DNA of 64,000 bases from an uncultured Coriobacteriaceae bacterium (GCA_902791035.1 CADAUA010000010.1:1-64000); one strand, 5' to 3'; positions 16,454 through 25,085 are shown, counted from the first letter of the stretch. Made by a program: numbers and translations. The notes: generated from the letters alone by a model not told the origin.

Positions 16454-16557
16454 GGTCTCCTCCAATCTTGCTTTCTGCTCTCCCCTCTTCTACCCACGTA
16501 GGGGGTGAAATGATACTTGCCCAGAGATAATTCTTACCTCGTGTCCCTAGGTAGATA

Positions 16558-16584
16558 GGCCCCGGAAGCGACGTTTTCGGGGCC
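16558..16584 (-). terminator. Terminator of the purine permease gene
   Basis: GGCCCCGGAA (16558-16567) pairs with TTTTCGGGGCC (16574-16584) with one wobble, 34 bp past the minus-strand stop at 16618. A T-run is weak on the minus strand. Confidence 0.55.
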
Positions 16585-16617
16585 TCACACGACTAGTACA
16601 AACGCAGCGATACAAGG

Positions 16618-17931
16618 CTACGCGATAAGGAAGTAGACCACGAACGCTAGTGTCGCGACCCACATGAGGGGCTTTACCTTCTTGAGCTGGCCTGTCACGG
16701 CGGCAACCACGACATAGGAGATGAAGCCAAAGCCGATGCCGCTGGAGATCGAGTACGTAAGAGGGATACCTGCGACGATCATGAAGGCTGGAAAACCCTC
16801 CAGCAGGTCGGTCCAGTCGATGTCGACCACGTCGCCCATCATGAGGAAGCCGACGATGACAAGGGCACCGCAGGTGGCGGCCGAGTTCACGATGCTGATT
16901 ATCGGTGCGAAGAAGGCCGCGATGATAAAGAGGAGGCCCGTGACGACAGAGGTGAGACCGGAACGACCACCGTCGGCAGCGCCTGAGGCCGACTCTACGA
17001 AGGTCGTGATGGATGAGGCACCCACAAGGCCACCCACGGCTGCGGCCGCGGAGTCAACGATGAGGATCTGCCTGATGTCCTCGACCGTGCCGTCGTCGTT
17101 CAGGAACTCACCCTGCTTGGCCACGGCCATGGCGGTCCCCATGGTGTCGAAGAAGTCCGACATCATGAGCGAGAAGGCAAAGACCAGAAGCGTGGGGCTC
17201 GTGAGGACCTTGGTGATGCCCATCACACCGTTCTCGTCAGCCTGGAAGGGCGCACCGAAGCTGGAGAGGTCGAGGCCCGATACGATACCCTCCGGCAGGG
17301 TCGTCACACCCAGGGGGATGCCCGCAATCACCGCCACGATGATGCCCAGGAGCAGCGACCCCTTGACGTCCATGGCGTAGAACACGACGGTCGCGACGAT
17401 GGAGATCAGGCCAACTGTGAAGCTGGGGCTGAAGACGTCCCCCAGCGCCACCATGGTATCGGCGTTCGCCGTGATGATACCGCCGTCCTTTAGGCCGATC
17501 ATGGCGATGAAGATGCCCAGACCCACAGAGATCGCGTGACGCAGAGAGATGGGTATGGCATCCATGATGGCCTCGCGCAAGCCGCAGACCACGAGGATCA
17601 GAATGGCGATGCCCTCAACGAAGATGACGGCCATGGCAGCATGCCAGTCGCCACCGGCAAGCGCCGGGAGCACGAGGGCCACCAGGGCGTTGATGCCCAT
17701 GCCGGAAGCACACGCTAAGGGCCTGTTGGAGAAGACACCCATGGCAATCGTCATGATGCCCGCTCCGAGGCAGGTCGCCGTGACGGCCGCGTTCGCAGGA
17801 ACACCGGCCAGCATAAGAAGGCCGGGGTTGACTGCAATGATGTATGCCATGGCGAGGAAGGTCGTGAGACCTGCGCGGCACTCACGCGCGAAGGACGATC
17901 CCCGCTCCTCATAACTAAAGAACTTCTCCAA
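16618..17931 (-). CDS. NCS2-family purine permease (AzgA/PbuG-like)
   Basis: The 437-residue polytopic protein belongs to the AzgA-like branch of NCS2 nucleobase transporters, importing adenine, guanine or hypoxanthine by proton symport. Conserved family segments are ECRAGLTTFLAMAYIIAVNP at the N-terminus, CASGMGINALVA, SDFFDTMGTAMAVA and SSITTFVESASGAADGGRSG, in the expected order. About 12-14 hydrophobic segments are visible. The TTG start at 17931 has AGAAAGGAA upstream. With apt in the window it suggests purine salvage. No purine riboswitch is visible in the 78-bp leader. Confidence 0.92.
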   Translation of the reverse strand: MEKFFSYEERGSSFARECRAGLTTFLAMAYIIAVNPGLLMLAGVPANAAVTATCLGAGIMTIAMGVFSNRPLACASGMGINALVALVLPALAGGDWHAAMAVIFVEGIAILILVVCGLREAIMDAIPISLRHAISVGLGIFIAMIGLKDGGIITANADTMVALGDVFSPSFTVGLISIVATVVFYAMDVKGSLLLGIIVAVIAGIPLGVTTLPEGIVSGLDLSSFGAPFQADENGVMGITKVLTSPTLLVFAFSLMMSDFFDTMGTAMAVAKQGEFLNDDGTVEDIRQILIVDSAAAAVGGLVGASSITTFVESASGAADGGRSGLTSVVTGLLFIIAAFFAPIISIVNSAATCGALVIVGFLMMGDVVDIDWTDLLEGFPAFMIVAGIPLTYSISSGIGFGFISYVVVAAVTGQLKKVKPLMWVATLAFVVYFLIA

Positions 17932-18009
17932 GGCAGAATTCCTTTCTGTACCTTAATCGAACCGGGGCAACAGCTACGTACCCCGCCGCGCGACTGCCAG
18001 AGTCCGTGC

Positions 18010-18456
18010 CTACACCCCGGACGACCCAAAGCCCCCGCTTCCCCGGTCGGTCTCGTCCAGCTCGTCGACCTCCACCAGGTCAACGACCGGCACACGCTGT
18101 ATGACGAGCTGGGCGATGCGCTCACCGCGGGTGATGTGGATGTCCTTGGCATCACCGAGGTTCACGGCACAGACCTTGAGCTCCCCACGATAGTGTGCGT
18201 CCACGAGTCCGGGCGTGTTGGCCATGGAAAGCCCCTCCCGGAGCGCTAGGCCGCTCCTCGGCTGTACGAAGCCCGCATAACCCTCCGGGATCGCGATGGC
18301 CAGGCCCGTGCCTACGAGACGACGCTCGTGGGGCGCCAGGGTCACGTCCTCGTTCGAGCGCAGGTCAAGCCCCGCGTCTCCGCTGTACGCGTAGCTGGGC
18401 AGCTCGATCGTGGGGTCCAGGCGCTTGATGGGTAGGCTGATGTGCTCGTCTGTCAT
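18010..18456 (-). CDS. dut: Deoxyuridine 5'-triphosphate nucleotidohydrolase (dUTPase)
   Basis: The 148-residue trimeric-type dUTPase hydrolyses dUTP to dUMP and PPi, keeping uracil out of DNA. The five motifs are present: SGDAGLDLR (I), PRSGLAL (II), [13 protein letters not shown] (III), [12 protein letters not shown] (IV) and the glycine-rich GSGGFGSSG tail (V). The start ATG overlaps the nrdR stop (ATGA), linking dUTP clearance to the regulator of deoxynucleotide synthesis. Confidence 0.95.
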   Translation of the reverse strand: MTDEHISLPIKRLDPTIELPSYAYSGDAGLDLRSNEDVTLAPHERRLVGTGLAIAIPEGYAGFVQPRSGLALREGLSMANTPGLVDAHYRGELKVCAVNLGDAKDIHITRGERIAQLVIQRVPVVDLVEVDELDETDRGSGGFGSSGV

Positions 18457-18902
18457 TGGTTGAGGCTCCTAAGCTCCTCGCTGAACTCATCGACGTCCTT
18501 GAAGTCCCTGTAGACCGAGGCGAAACGCACGTAGGCGACCTTGTCGATGTCAACGAGTCGCAGCAGCACCATGGACCCCAGGTCATGGGACGAGACCTCA
18601 GTCCTTCCGCCATCGCGGAGCTCCGACTCGATGTCGTCGATGATCCCCTCGAGGGTCTCCATGGGGATGTTTCGCTTTACCGTCGCGGCTATGAGGCCCC
18701 TCATGATCTTCTGGCGCTCGAAGGGCTCCTTGCGGCCGTCCTTCTTCACCACCAGCAGAGGCGTTTCCTCGCGCCGCTCGTACGTCGTGAACCTGCAGCC
18801 GCAGGCAGTGCACTCACGGCGTCTGCGGATGGCGTCGTTGTTCTCCGACGGACGCGAATCCACCACTCGCGACTCCTCGCAACCACACTTTGGGCAGCGC
18901 AT
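18453..18902 (-). CDS. nrdR: Transcriptional repressor NrdR of ribonucleotide reductase genes
   Basis: The 149-residue protein starts MRCPKCG. A zinc ribbon uses CPKC and CTACGCRF pairs, followed by [20 protein letters not shown], the ATP-cone that senses ATP/dATP. NrdR represses nrd operons by binding NrdR boxes. The ATG at 18902 has GGAGG seven bases upstream. An earlier in-frame ATG would add 17 unconserved residues. The gene is the first of the nrdR-dut pair, and no NrdR box is evident in this window. Confidence 0.95.
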   Translation of the reverse strand: MRCPKCGCEESRVVDSRPSENNDAIRRRRECTACGCRFTTYERREETPLLVVKKDGRKEPFERQKIMRGLIAATVKRNIPMETLEGIIDDIESELRDGGRTEVSSHDLGSMVLLRLVDIDKVAYVRFASVYRDFKDVDEFSEELRSLNQ

Positions 18903-19013
18903 CAATAGCCTCCTTAGCTCGCGATACATGAAGATAACACGAACCGGAGACACGGAGGATACCCAAGGGAGACTGAAACCAGATAGTTAAGTCAGATGCC
19001 GGCTCCATGGCGC

Positions 19014-19454
19014 CTAGGACGCCACAGGCACCTCCAGCGACTGGCCAGGGTGGAGGTTCGCACTGTCCAGATGGTTCCTCTCGCGTATCCACCTCACGAC
19101 GTCCGCTGTGCCGTAACCCGGGACCTCGCAGCCCGATGCGATGGACCACAGCGAGTCTCCGGCCTGCACGGTCACCGTCTCATATGGGAGCGATGCCACG
19201 GAGTCCGCAACCCTAGCCTCGACCGAGAGCGACATGCCCAACGCAGTGATGCCCAGGGCCAGAATGATCGCCGTAACGCATACGAAAGCCACTATACCGT
19301 TCCTGCGAACCTGCACAGCATCCTCGTGCCACGCTTCGTCAGCGCGGAGGCTCCTCGAGAGCCCTCCCTCCAGGACCTTGAAACGAACCTCCCCGCTCCT
19401 CGCAAGGGCGCTGCTTCCCTCAGTCGACCAAACGTCCCGCATGGCGTAGCTCAC
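19014..19454 (-). CDS. Membrane-anchored LysM protein, SOS cell-division suppressor candidate
   Basis: The 146-residue protein has a cytoplasmic N-terminus, one membrane span (GIVAFVCVTAIILALGITAL, about 53-72) and a C-terminal LysM domain: TVQAGDSLWSIASGCEVPGY to LHPGQSLEVPV. That layout and its position divergent from lexA match YneA of Bacillus and the LysM-type SOS division inhibitors next to lexA in other Gram-positives. Its promoter (19541-19570) contains a LexA-type box in the spacer, so damage induction is strongly suggested. It should act at the septum during SOS. The GTG at 19454 has AGGGGAG five bases upstream. ATG 19442 is also possible. Confidence 0.78.
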   Translation of the reverse strand: MSYAMRDVWSTEGSSALARSGEVRFKVLEGGLSRSLRADEAWHEDAVQVRRNGIVAFVCVTAIILALGITALGMSLSVEARVADSVASLPYETVTVQAGDSLWSIASGCEVPGYGTADVVRWIRERNHLDSANLHPGQSLEVPVAS

Positions 19455-19540
19455 CTCTTCTCCCCTCATCTGTTTGACGTGACAAGGTATACAGAGGCGA
19501 CCGGACAAGAATTCCTTCGCCCAGCTCGAACTTCTGTGCT

Positions 19541-19570
19541 ATATTGTCCACGTACGATTGTTCGTGTCAA
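19541..19570 (-). promoter_or_regulatory. SOS promoter of the LysM gene (LexA box in spacer)
   Basis: On the minus strand TTGACA (19565-19570) and CAATAT (19541-19546) are separated by 18 bp. The spacer carries CGAACAATCGTACG (19551-19564), one base from the CGAAC-N4-GTTCG SOS consensus of Gram-positive bacteria. LexA binding here would block RNA polymerase directly. The box may also repress the divergent lexA promoter. Confidence 0.75.
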
Positions 19571-19581
19571 GAGAAATTCTA

Positions 19582-19620
19582 GAACAATTGTTTCCGCATC
19601 GAACAAGAGTGTGCTATGAT
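19582..19620 (+). promoter_or_regulatory. lexA promoter region with a second LexA-like box
   Basis: GAACAATTGTTTC (19582-19594) resembles the SOS box with one or two changes. TTTCCG (19591-19596) and TATGAT (19615-19620, preceded by TGC) are 18 bp apart and would serve as -35 and -10 for lexA, placing the box over the -35. Autoregulation of lexA follows from this arrangement by inference. Confidence 0.55.
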
Positions 19621-19644
19621 GGATTCACCGACAAGGAGGTACCC

Positions 19645-20298
19645 ATGCCCAACAAGAAGATCAGCAAGAGACAGCAGCAGATTTACGAGTTCATATGCTC
19701 CTACACCAGCGAGCACGGCTATCCCCCCTCGGTGAGGGAGATCGGCGCCGCCGTGGGACTCGCCTCGCCCTCGACGGTGCACATGCACCTGAAGGCCCTG
19801 GAGACAGCCGGCCTCATCTCTCGCGACCCCAAGAAGCCGCGCACCATCGAGGTAGTCGCCTCCGAAGACGTGCCGGGGCGCCGTGGTGGCGTCGTAGACG
19901 TGCACGAGGATGTGGATCGCAACACCATCTCGCTTCCTCTCGTGGGCCGCGTGGCAGCTGGCGTGCCGATCCTTGCAGAGCAGAACGTGGAGGAGTCACT
20001 CACGCTCCCCACGAGCATCGTCGGGGATTCGAGCTCCTTCATCCTGCGCGTCCATGGCGAGTCGATGATCAATGCCGGCATCCTCGACGGCGACTACATC
20101 GTAGTCCGCGAGCAGCATGACGCCCATGACGGGGAGATCGTGGTCGCTCTCATCGACGACTCCGCGACCGTCAAGACCTTCTATCGCGAGAAGGGCCGCA
20201 TCCGGCTGCAGCCCGAGAACGACACGATGGAGCCCATCTACGTGGAGAACCCCACCATCCTGGGCAGGGTGACCGCACTCATCCGCTCCATGTCGTAG
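19645..20298 (+). CDS. lexA: SOS repressor LexA
   Basis: The 217-residue repressor has an N-terminal winged helix (KISKRQQQIYEFICSY, PPSVREIGAAVGLASPSTVH) and a C-terminal self-cleaving protease domain. The scissile bond is Ala105-Gly106 in RVAAGVP. The catalytic pair is Ser140 in HGESM and Lys177 in SATVKTFY. RecA filaments trigger its cleavage. AAGGAGGT precedes the ATG at 19645. LexA boxes are seen upstream of lexA itself, the divergent LysM gene and recA, giving a minimal SOS circuit inside this window. Confidence 0.97.
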   Translation: MPNKKISKRQQQIYEFICSYTSEHGYPPSVREIGAAVGLASPSTVHMHLKALETAGLISRDPKKPRTIEVVASEDVPGRRGGVVDVHEDVDRNTISLPLVGRVAAGVPILAEQNVEESLTLPTSIVGDSSSFILRVHGESMINAGILDGDYIVVREQHDAHDGEIVVALIDDSATVKTFYREKGRIRLQPENDTMEPIYVENPTILGRVTALIRSMS

Positions 20299-20306
20299 GG
20301 GTATGC

Positions 20307-21098
20307 GTGGAGCCCGTGGGGAACGCCAAGCCACTTGACAGGCCCCTCCCGCTGGAGGGGCCCAGTTCTTCTCGCGTGGGGATATATGACGCCGTACGGG
20401 GCTTCTCGGTCATATCCATGGTGCTCTTCCACCTCTGCTACGACCTCAAGTTCATCGAGGGCATGGACCTTGCATGGTTCGAACCCCCGCTTCAGGACAT
20501 CTGGCGATGCTCCATCTCCTGGACCTTCGTCTTCGTTGCGGGATGCATGTTCCAGCACTCGAGGGACAACCTGCGCCGCGCGGTGAAGTACGGCTTGGTC
20601 GCCCTTGTCATCTGGGTCGTGACGACGATCGCGGCCGTAGACGTACCCATCAACTTCGGAATCATCTACTGCATGGCAGCCTGTACCTTGGCGACCCGCC
20701 TGCTCGACGCTCTCGGAGTCCGACCGGCAGGCCCTGCCGCGGCCCTCTTGCTCCTGGCGACCTTCCTGGCACTCCAGGGACTCCAGCACGGTCGTGTCTG
20801 GCTCTTTGGCATAGGGGCACAGGTCCCTGAGGCCCTGTACTCCACCCCTTGGCTCTCATGGCTGGGCTTCCCGGGGCCCCACTTCTCCTCGGGGGACTAC
20901 TATCCGCTCCTCCCCTACCACTTCCTCTATCTGGCAGGGGATGCCATCGCCAGCTCCTGGAAGTCCTCCGGCTACCCGACCTGGGCGCGCGAGGCCCACG
21001 CGCCGCTACTCAGCCACACGGGCCAACACGCGCTCCTAGTCTATGTCCTGCACCAGCCGATCCTACTCGGCGTCTCCATGCTCCTGGGAGCCCTCTAA
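20307..21098 (+). CDS. DUF1624 membrane protein (heparan-alpha-glucosaminide acetyltransferase-like)
   Basis: A 263-residue polytopic membrane protein. It opens with YDAVRGFSVISMVLFHLCYD, the conserved (D)xxRGxxxxxMxxxH motif of the DUF1624/YeiB-HGSNAT acyltransferase group, and has about seven hydrophobic segments. The acceptor is unknown. The GTG at 20307 follows GGGG, but a strong hairpin (20341-20362) lies within the first codons. A GTG at 20376, right at the conserved region, is an alternative start. Its 3' end overlaps the convergent hflX gene by 36 bp. Confidence 0.75.
   Translation: MEPVGNAKPLDRPLPLEGPSSSRVGIYDAVRGFSVISMVLFHLCYDLKFIEGMDLAWFEPPLQDIWRCSISWTFVFVAGCMFQHSRDNLRRAVKYGLVALVIWVVTTIAAVDVPINFGIIYCMAACTLATRLLDALGVRPAGPAAALLLLATFLALQGLQHGRVWLFGIGAQVPEALYSTPWLSWLGFPGPHFSSGDYYPLLPYHFLYLAGDAIASSWKSSGYPTWAREAHAPLLSHTGQHALLVYVLHQPILLGVSMLLGAL
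20341..20362 (+). terminator. Strong hairpin after lexA, inside the 5' end of the DUF1624 reading frame
   Basis: GGCCCCTCC (20341-20349) and GGAGGGGCC (20354-20362) pair perfectly around CGCT and are followed by CAGTTCTTCTCG. It sits 43 bp past the lexA stop and is probably a lexA terminator or attenuator. If so it favours a downstream start for the membrane protein. Confidence 0.55.
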
Positions 21099-22421
21099 GA
21101 AGGGCGAGCCATCCTCCCCTGGCTCCGGCACGTCCTCCACCTGGTATGGGAGCAGGGTGTCGTGCATCCGAGCACTGGCCCGCACGGTCGCCATCAGGCC
21201 ACCCTGGACGTAGCTCTCGCGGATCATCTGGCAGCGCTCGTGCACCATCCGCATGAGGAGGCCCTTCTCATAGGGGATGAGCACCGTCATGGTCACGTCC
21301 CCATTCGATGCCTCGCGGGCTACGCGATGGAGAAGGCCCCTCAGCCCCGTGCCCTCGCGCGCCGATATGAGCTGCGCGTCCGGATGGGAGCGCTGCAGGG
21401 CCTGGGCGGTCTCGGTCTCTATGGCATCGCACTTGTTGTACACGAGCACCCTGGGGATCTGCTCTGCGCCTATCTCCTTGAGGATCTCCTCCACGGCCGA
21501 GATCTGCTTGCCCTCGTTGTGGTCCGAGGCATCCACCACTAGAAGGATAAGGTCGGCGGCTCGTACCTCGGCCAGGGTCGACTTGAAGGCCTCCACCAGC
21601 GTGGTGGGCAGCTTCTGGATGAAGCCGACGGTGTCCGTGATGGTAATCTTTCGCCCCTCCTCCAGCTGGAGGGCCCGCGTGGTGGGGTCGAGCGTCGCGA
21701 AGAGCTCGTCGCGCACGTAGACGTCGGAGCCTGTAAGACGGTTGAGGAGAGTCGACTTGCCTGCGTTCGTGTACCCGACGAGGGCCACGCGGTAGACGCC
21801 TGAGTCCCAGCGCTCCTTGCTCTGTACGTTGCGCCTGCGCTCCAGGAGCTCCAGCTCGTGGCGGAGCGTGGAGATGCGGTCGCGCACCAGGCGCCTGTCC
21901 ACCTCGAGCTGGCTCTCGCCCTGACCGAAGCGCCCTCCGATGCCACCGCGCGTCTGCTCGCCCACCAGGTGGCTCCACATGCCCCTGAGCCTGGGCAGCA
22001 CGTACTGGAGCTGTGCCAGCTGGACCTGCAGACGCCCCTCGTGCGTCGTGGCGTGCACGCCGAATATGTCGAGAATGAGTGCCGTCCGGTCTATGACCTT
22101 GATGGGCTCTCCCAGGGCCTTCTCGAGGTTGGACTGCTGCGAGGGGGTGAGCTCGTCGTCGAAGACCACCACGTCGGCGCCCGTGCTCCGCACGCTGGCC
22201 ACGAGCTCCTCGACCTTGCCCTTGCCGATGAAGGTGCGAGGAACCGGCGCGTCCAGGCGTTGGGTAAGGGTCATCACTACCTCGCCACCATCGGTCGCAA
22301 CGAGGCGCTCGAGCTCCCCAAGGGAGTCTTCGAGCGACCACTCCGAGTCGCCCAGGTCCACGCCCACAAGGATGACCTTCTCGGGCACTGGGGCCGTCGA
22401 CTGCGGCTTGAAGCGTCCCAT
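21063..22421 (-). CDS. hflX: Ribosome-associated GTPase HflX
   Basis: The 452-residue protein has the N-terminal HflX domain (FDDELTPSQQSNLEKALG, the RTALILDIF segment, GGIGGRFGQGESQLEVDRR) and a G domain with GYTNAGKSTLLNRL at about 215-228, DTVGFI and NKCD. HflX splits stalled ribosomes and binds the 50S subunit. The ATG at 22421 has GGGGAGG seven bases upstream and overlaps the miaA stop (TGATG). Its C-terminus overlaps the convergent DUF1624 gene by 36 bp. It is the last gene of the rny-to-hflX run. Confidence 0.95.
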   Translation of the reverse strand: MGRFKPQSTAPVPEKVILVGVDLGDSEWSLEDSLGELERLVATDGGEVVMTLTQRLDAPVPRTFIGKGKVEELVASVRSTGADVVVFDDELTPSQQSNLEKALGEPIKVIDRTALILDIFGVHATTHEGRLQVQLAQLQYVLPRLRGMWSHLVGEQTRGGIGGRFGQGESQLEVDRRLVRDRISTLRHELELLERRRNVQSKERWDSGVYRVALVGYTNAGKSTLLNRLTGSDVYVRDELFATLDPTTRALQLEEGRKITITDTVGFIQKLPTTLVEAFKSTLAEVRAADLILLVVDASDHNEGKQISAVEEILKEIGAEQIPRVLVYNKCDAIETETAQALQRSHPDAQLISAREGTGLRGLLHRVAREASNGDVTMTVLIPYEKGLLMRMVHERCQMIRESYVQGGLMATVRASARMHDTLLPYQVEDVPEPGEDGSPFLEGSQEHGDAE

Positions 22422-23395
22422 CAGCAGACCTCCCCATCCGGCCCCAGCCCTGCGGCTACGCGCGCAGCCTCCGCGTCCTCGGCTATCTTCGCCGCGGCAT
22501 CCTCGATTCCCATGGCCGAAACGTCGACCCACCGGGCCCTGCCGTCGCGCCTGAGCCAGGAGAGCTGCCGCTTGGCGTAGTGGCGGGTCCGTGCCTTCGT
22601 ACGCGAGCTGGCCGCCTCCAGCGTGCAGGCGCCGTCAAGGTAGTCCAGGACCTCGCGGTAGCCGATGGCCTGCCCCGCCGTGGAGTCGGCCACGAGTCCA
22701 CGCTCGCGCAGTGCGCGGACCTCGTCAACCAGACCTTGCGAAAACATCTCGTCCACCCGGGTGTCGATCCTCCCATAGAGGACCTCCCGCGGCATGTCCA
22801 CGGCCCAGATCCGCGCCGCATAGTGCGGCTCTCGCCTGAGGAGCCCCTCGTGCTTCTCCGCGTAGGACACACCCTCGTCAAGGAGCTCCAGGGCCCGTAC
22901 CACGCGTCGGGTGTTGTTTGGGTGGATGAGGGCGGCGCTCCTGGGGTCGCGCTCCGCCAGGAGCGCGTGAAGAGCCTCCGCCCCGCGTTCGCCCGCGTAG
23001 CGCTCGTAGCGCGCGCGTCCCTCGTCGCCGATGGCGCCCGCAGGGAAGTCCATCTCGTCTATCACGGCGTCCAGGTAGAGGCCGGTGCCGCCGCAGAGGA
23101 CGGGCACATGCCCCTCCGCGAGTGACCGGTCCACACAGGCACGGGCCTCCCGCTGGAAGACCTGCACGGAGTAGTCATCCCAAACGTCGGCGACGTCGAC
23201 CATGAGGAGGGGGCGCGTGCGCTCGGCCTCCGGGAGCTTGGCCGTCCCTATATCCATGCCACGGTAGACCTGCATGGCGTCGACCGAGACGACCGGCCCA
23301 CCCAGGCGCGCAGAGACCCGCTCGGCCAGCGCGCTCTTGCCCGAGGCTGTGGGGCCGACGATGGCCACGACGGTGCCTACCGCCTGCGCCGTCAT
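22421..23395 (-). CDS. miaA: tRNA dimethylallyltransferase
   Basis: The 324-residue enzyme adds the isopentenyl group to A37 of tRNAs reading UNN codons. The P-loop GPTASGKS (14-21) and DAMQVYRGMDIGTAKL are diagnostic, as are the downstream DVWDDYSVQVFQ and CGGTGLYLDAV segments. MiaB, which thiomethylates the same base, is encoded directly upstream with a 4-base start/stop overlap, so both steps of ms2i6A37 synthesis are co-translated. Confidence 0.96.
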   Translation of the reverse strand: MTAQAVGTVVAIVGPTASGKSALAERVSARLGGPVVSVDAMQVYRGMDIGTAKLPEAERTRPLLMVDVADVWDDYSVQVFQREARACVDRSLAEGHVPVLCGGTGLYLDAVIDEMDFPAGAIGDEGRARYERYAGERGAEALHALLAERDPRSAALIHPNNTRRVVRALELLDEGVSYAEKHEGLLRREPHYAARIWAVDMPREVLYGRIDTRVDEMFSQGLVDEVRALRERGLVADSTAGQAIGYREVLDYLDGACTLEAASSRTKARTRHYAKRQLSWLRRDGRARWVDVSAMGIEDAAAKIAEDAEAARVAAGLGPDGEVC

Positions 23396-24759
23396 CGAAC
23401 CTCGCCAGCCACGCTGCCCCTCAGGTACCAGGTGCGGGCCTCCTCGACCCTCACGGGGACCATCCTGCCCACGAGGTCCTCAGGCCTCGACCCCTCGGGC
23501 ACAGGGAAGTGCACCGTCACGTTCTTCTCGCTGTGCCCCACCATCACGCGCTCGTCGCGCTTGGAGGTTCCCTCCGCGAGAGCGACCACTGTGCGGCCCA
23601 GCTCGCCCTGGTTGTAGTCGTGGGCCTGCTGGGCCACCTGGTCCGCAAGCCGGTCGAAGCGCTCCTGGATTACCTCGCGGGGAGTGTCGTCGGCGATCTT
23701 TGCCGCAGGGGTGCCGGGGCGCCTCGAGTAGATGAAGGTGTAGGCGGATGAGAAGCCCGCCTCGCGCACGAGGGAGAGCGTCTCCTCGAAGTCCTTCTCC
23801 GTCTCTCCCGGGAAGCCCACGATAATGTCTGTCGAGAGGGCCAGGTCGGGCATGGCCGCCCGCAGTCTGCCCACGAGGTCCAGGTACTCCTCGCGCGTGT
23901 AGCTGCGGTTCATGGCCTTGAGGATGCGGGTGGAGCCGCTCTGGACCGCCAGGTGCAGGTGGGGCATGACGGCCGGCGTCTCCGCCATGGCCGCGATGGT
24001 GGCATCTGAGAGGTCCTTGGGGTTGGAGGACGTGAAGCGCAGGCGCTCGACGCCCGTCTCGCCCACGGCGCGGAGCAGCTCGGCGAAGCGAGGCTCGCCG
24101 TAGATGTTTCGCCCGTAGGAGTTCACGTTCTGTCCCAGCAGGGTTATCTCGCGCACGCCATCGGCCACCAGGAGCTGGCACTCCCCCACGATGGCCTCGA
24201 AGGTGCGGCTCTTCTCACGACCGCGGACGTAGGGAACGATGCAGTAGGTGCAGAAGTTGTTGCAGCCCGTCATGATGGGCACCCAGGCGTGGAAGCGCTG
24301 GGCACGGTGGCTGGGGAGCTCCGTCGAGAAGCCCCTGCCCTCCTCCACCGTGTCTACCTCCACGGGTCCATGGCCCTCCTCGAAGGCCTCGGCCAGAAGG
24401 CCCGGGAGGCTCGCGAGCGCGCTCGTGCCGAAGACCACGTCCACCGCCGGCACCTGCTCGCGCAGCCGCGCCCCGTCGCGCTGGGCTATGCAGCCGCCCA
24501 CCGCCACCACGCGCCTGCCGCAGGGCGGCTTCGGCGCGCTCACCATGGCGGAGGCCTGCCCGTAGAGGCGCTCGTCGGCCTTCTCGCGCACGCAGCACGT
24601 CATGAAGACCACGATGTCGGCCCCATCGGTGTCTGCCACCTCCTGGCACCCGCAGGCGTCCAGAAGCCCCGACACGCGCTCGGAGTCGTGCATGTTCATC
24701 TGGCAGCCGAAGGTCCGCACGCAGTAGGTCTTGCCTACCAGCTCCTGGGGGTATGTCAC
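23392..24759 (-). CDS. miaB: tRNA-2-methylthio-N6-dimethylallyladenosine synthase MiaB
   Basis: The 455-residue radical-SAM methylthiotransferase has an N-terminal UPF0004 domain (TFGCQMNMHDSERVSGLL), a radical-SAM cluster in CNNFCTYCIVPYVRGRE, and a C-terminal TRAM domain. It inserts the methylthio group into i6A37. The GTG at 24759 overlaps the spoVS stop (GTGA), and its own stop overlaps miaA. It is one of three MiaB-type enzymes in the window, with RimO and MtaB. Confidence 0.95.
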   Translation of the reverse strand: MTYPQELVGKTYCVRTFGCQMNMHDSERVSGLLDACGCQEVADTDGADIVVFMTCCVREKADERLYGQASAMVSAPKPPCGRRVVAVGGCIAQRDGARLREQVPAVDVVFGTSALASLPGLLAEAFEEGHGPVEVDTVEEGRGFSTELPSHRAQRFHAWVPIMTGCNNFCTYCIVPYVRGREKSRTFEAIVGECQLLVADGVREITLLGQNVNSYGRNIYGEPRFAELLRAVGETGVERLRFTSSNPKDLSDATIAAMAETPAVMPHLHLAVQSGSTRILKAMNRSYTREEYLDLVGRLRAAMPDLALSTDIIVGFPGETEKDFEETLSLVREAGFSSAYTFIYSRRPGTPAAKIADDTPREVIQERFDRLADQVAQQAHDYNQGELGRTVVALAEGTSKRDERVMVGHSEKNVTVHFPVPEGSRPEDLVGRMVPVRVEEARTWYLRGSVAGEVR

Positions 24760-25073
24760 CTGGCCATCCCATCCGCCTCGCCCGAGGGCTCGGCCGTCAT
24801 GGGGGCCTCGATGCGGTGCACGTAGACCGCAAAGCGGATCGCGGTGCGCCTCTCGCCCCCTATCTCGATGTCGGAGAAGGTCGGGGCGCACGAGATGTCG
24901 ATCCCCGTGGGGATCAGGAAGCCACGCGCGATCGCCATGGCCTTGACGGCCTGGTTCACGGCACCCGCGCCCACGCACTGCAGGTTGACGGGCTGACCGT
25001 CCTTGACGAGCCCCGCGATGGCCCCTGCCACGGAGGCCGGGGACGACTTGCTCGATACCTTCAGGAATTCCAT
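24756..25073 (-). CDS. spoVS: SpoVS-family protein
   Basis: A 105-residue protein closely following SpoVS: EFLKVSSKSSPASVAGAIAG, QCVGAGAVNQAVKAMAIARG and the DIEIGGERRTAIRFAV strand. SpoVS is an Alba-like fold usually of ~86 residues that affects septation and sporulation in Bacillus. Here there is a ~19-residue C-terminal extension. The order rny-(ATPase)-spoVS-miaB echoes Bacillus. A 14-base inverted repeat abuts the ATG, and no strong ribosome binding site is seen. Its function in a probable non-sporulator is unknown. Confidence 0.88.
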   Translation of the reverse strand: MEFLKVSSKSSPASVAGAIAGLVKDGQPVNLQCVGAGAVNQAVKAMAIARGFLIPTGIDISCAPTFSDIEIGGERRTAIRFAVYVHRIEAPMTAEPSGEADGMAR

Positions 25074-25085
25074 TGGTTGACCAAT
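25072..25085. promoter_or_regulatory. Inverted repeat over the spoVS start region
   Basis: ATTGGT-TG-ACCAAT is a 6-bp dyad whose left arm overlaps the spoVS start codon (25071-25073). It lies where the ribosome binding site should be. It could be a small mRNA hairpin limiting initiation or a protein site. Chance cannot be excluded for so short a repeat. Confidence 0.35.

Noticed and set aside
17932-18009. Purine riboswitch or terminator before the NCS2 permease
   Set aside because: The 78-bp gap has only a weak CGGGG...CCCCG pair (17963-17985) and no conserved purine-aptamer loops.
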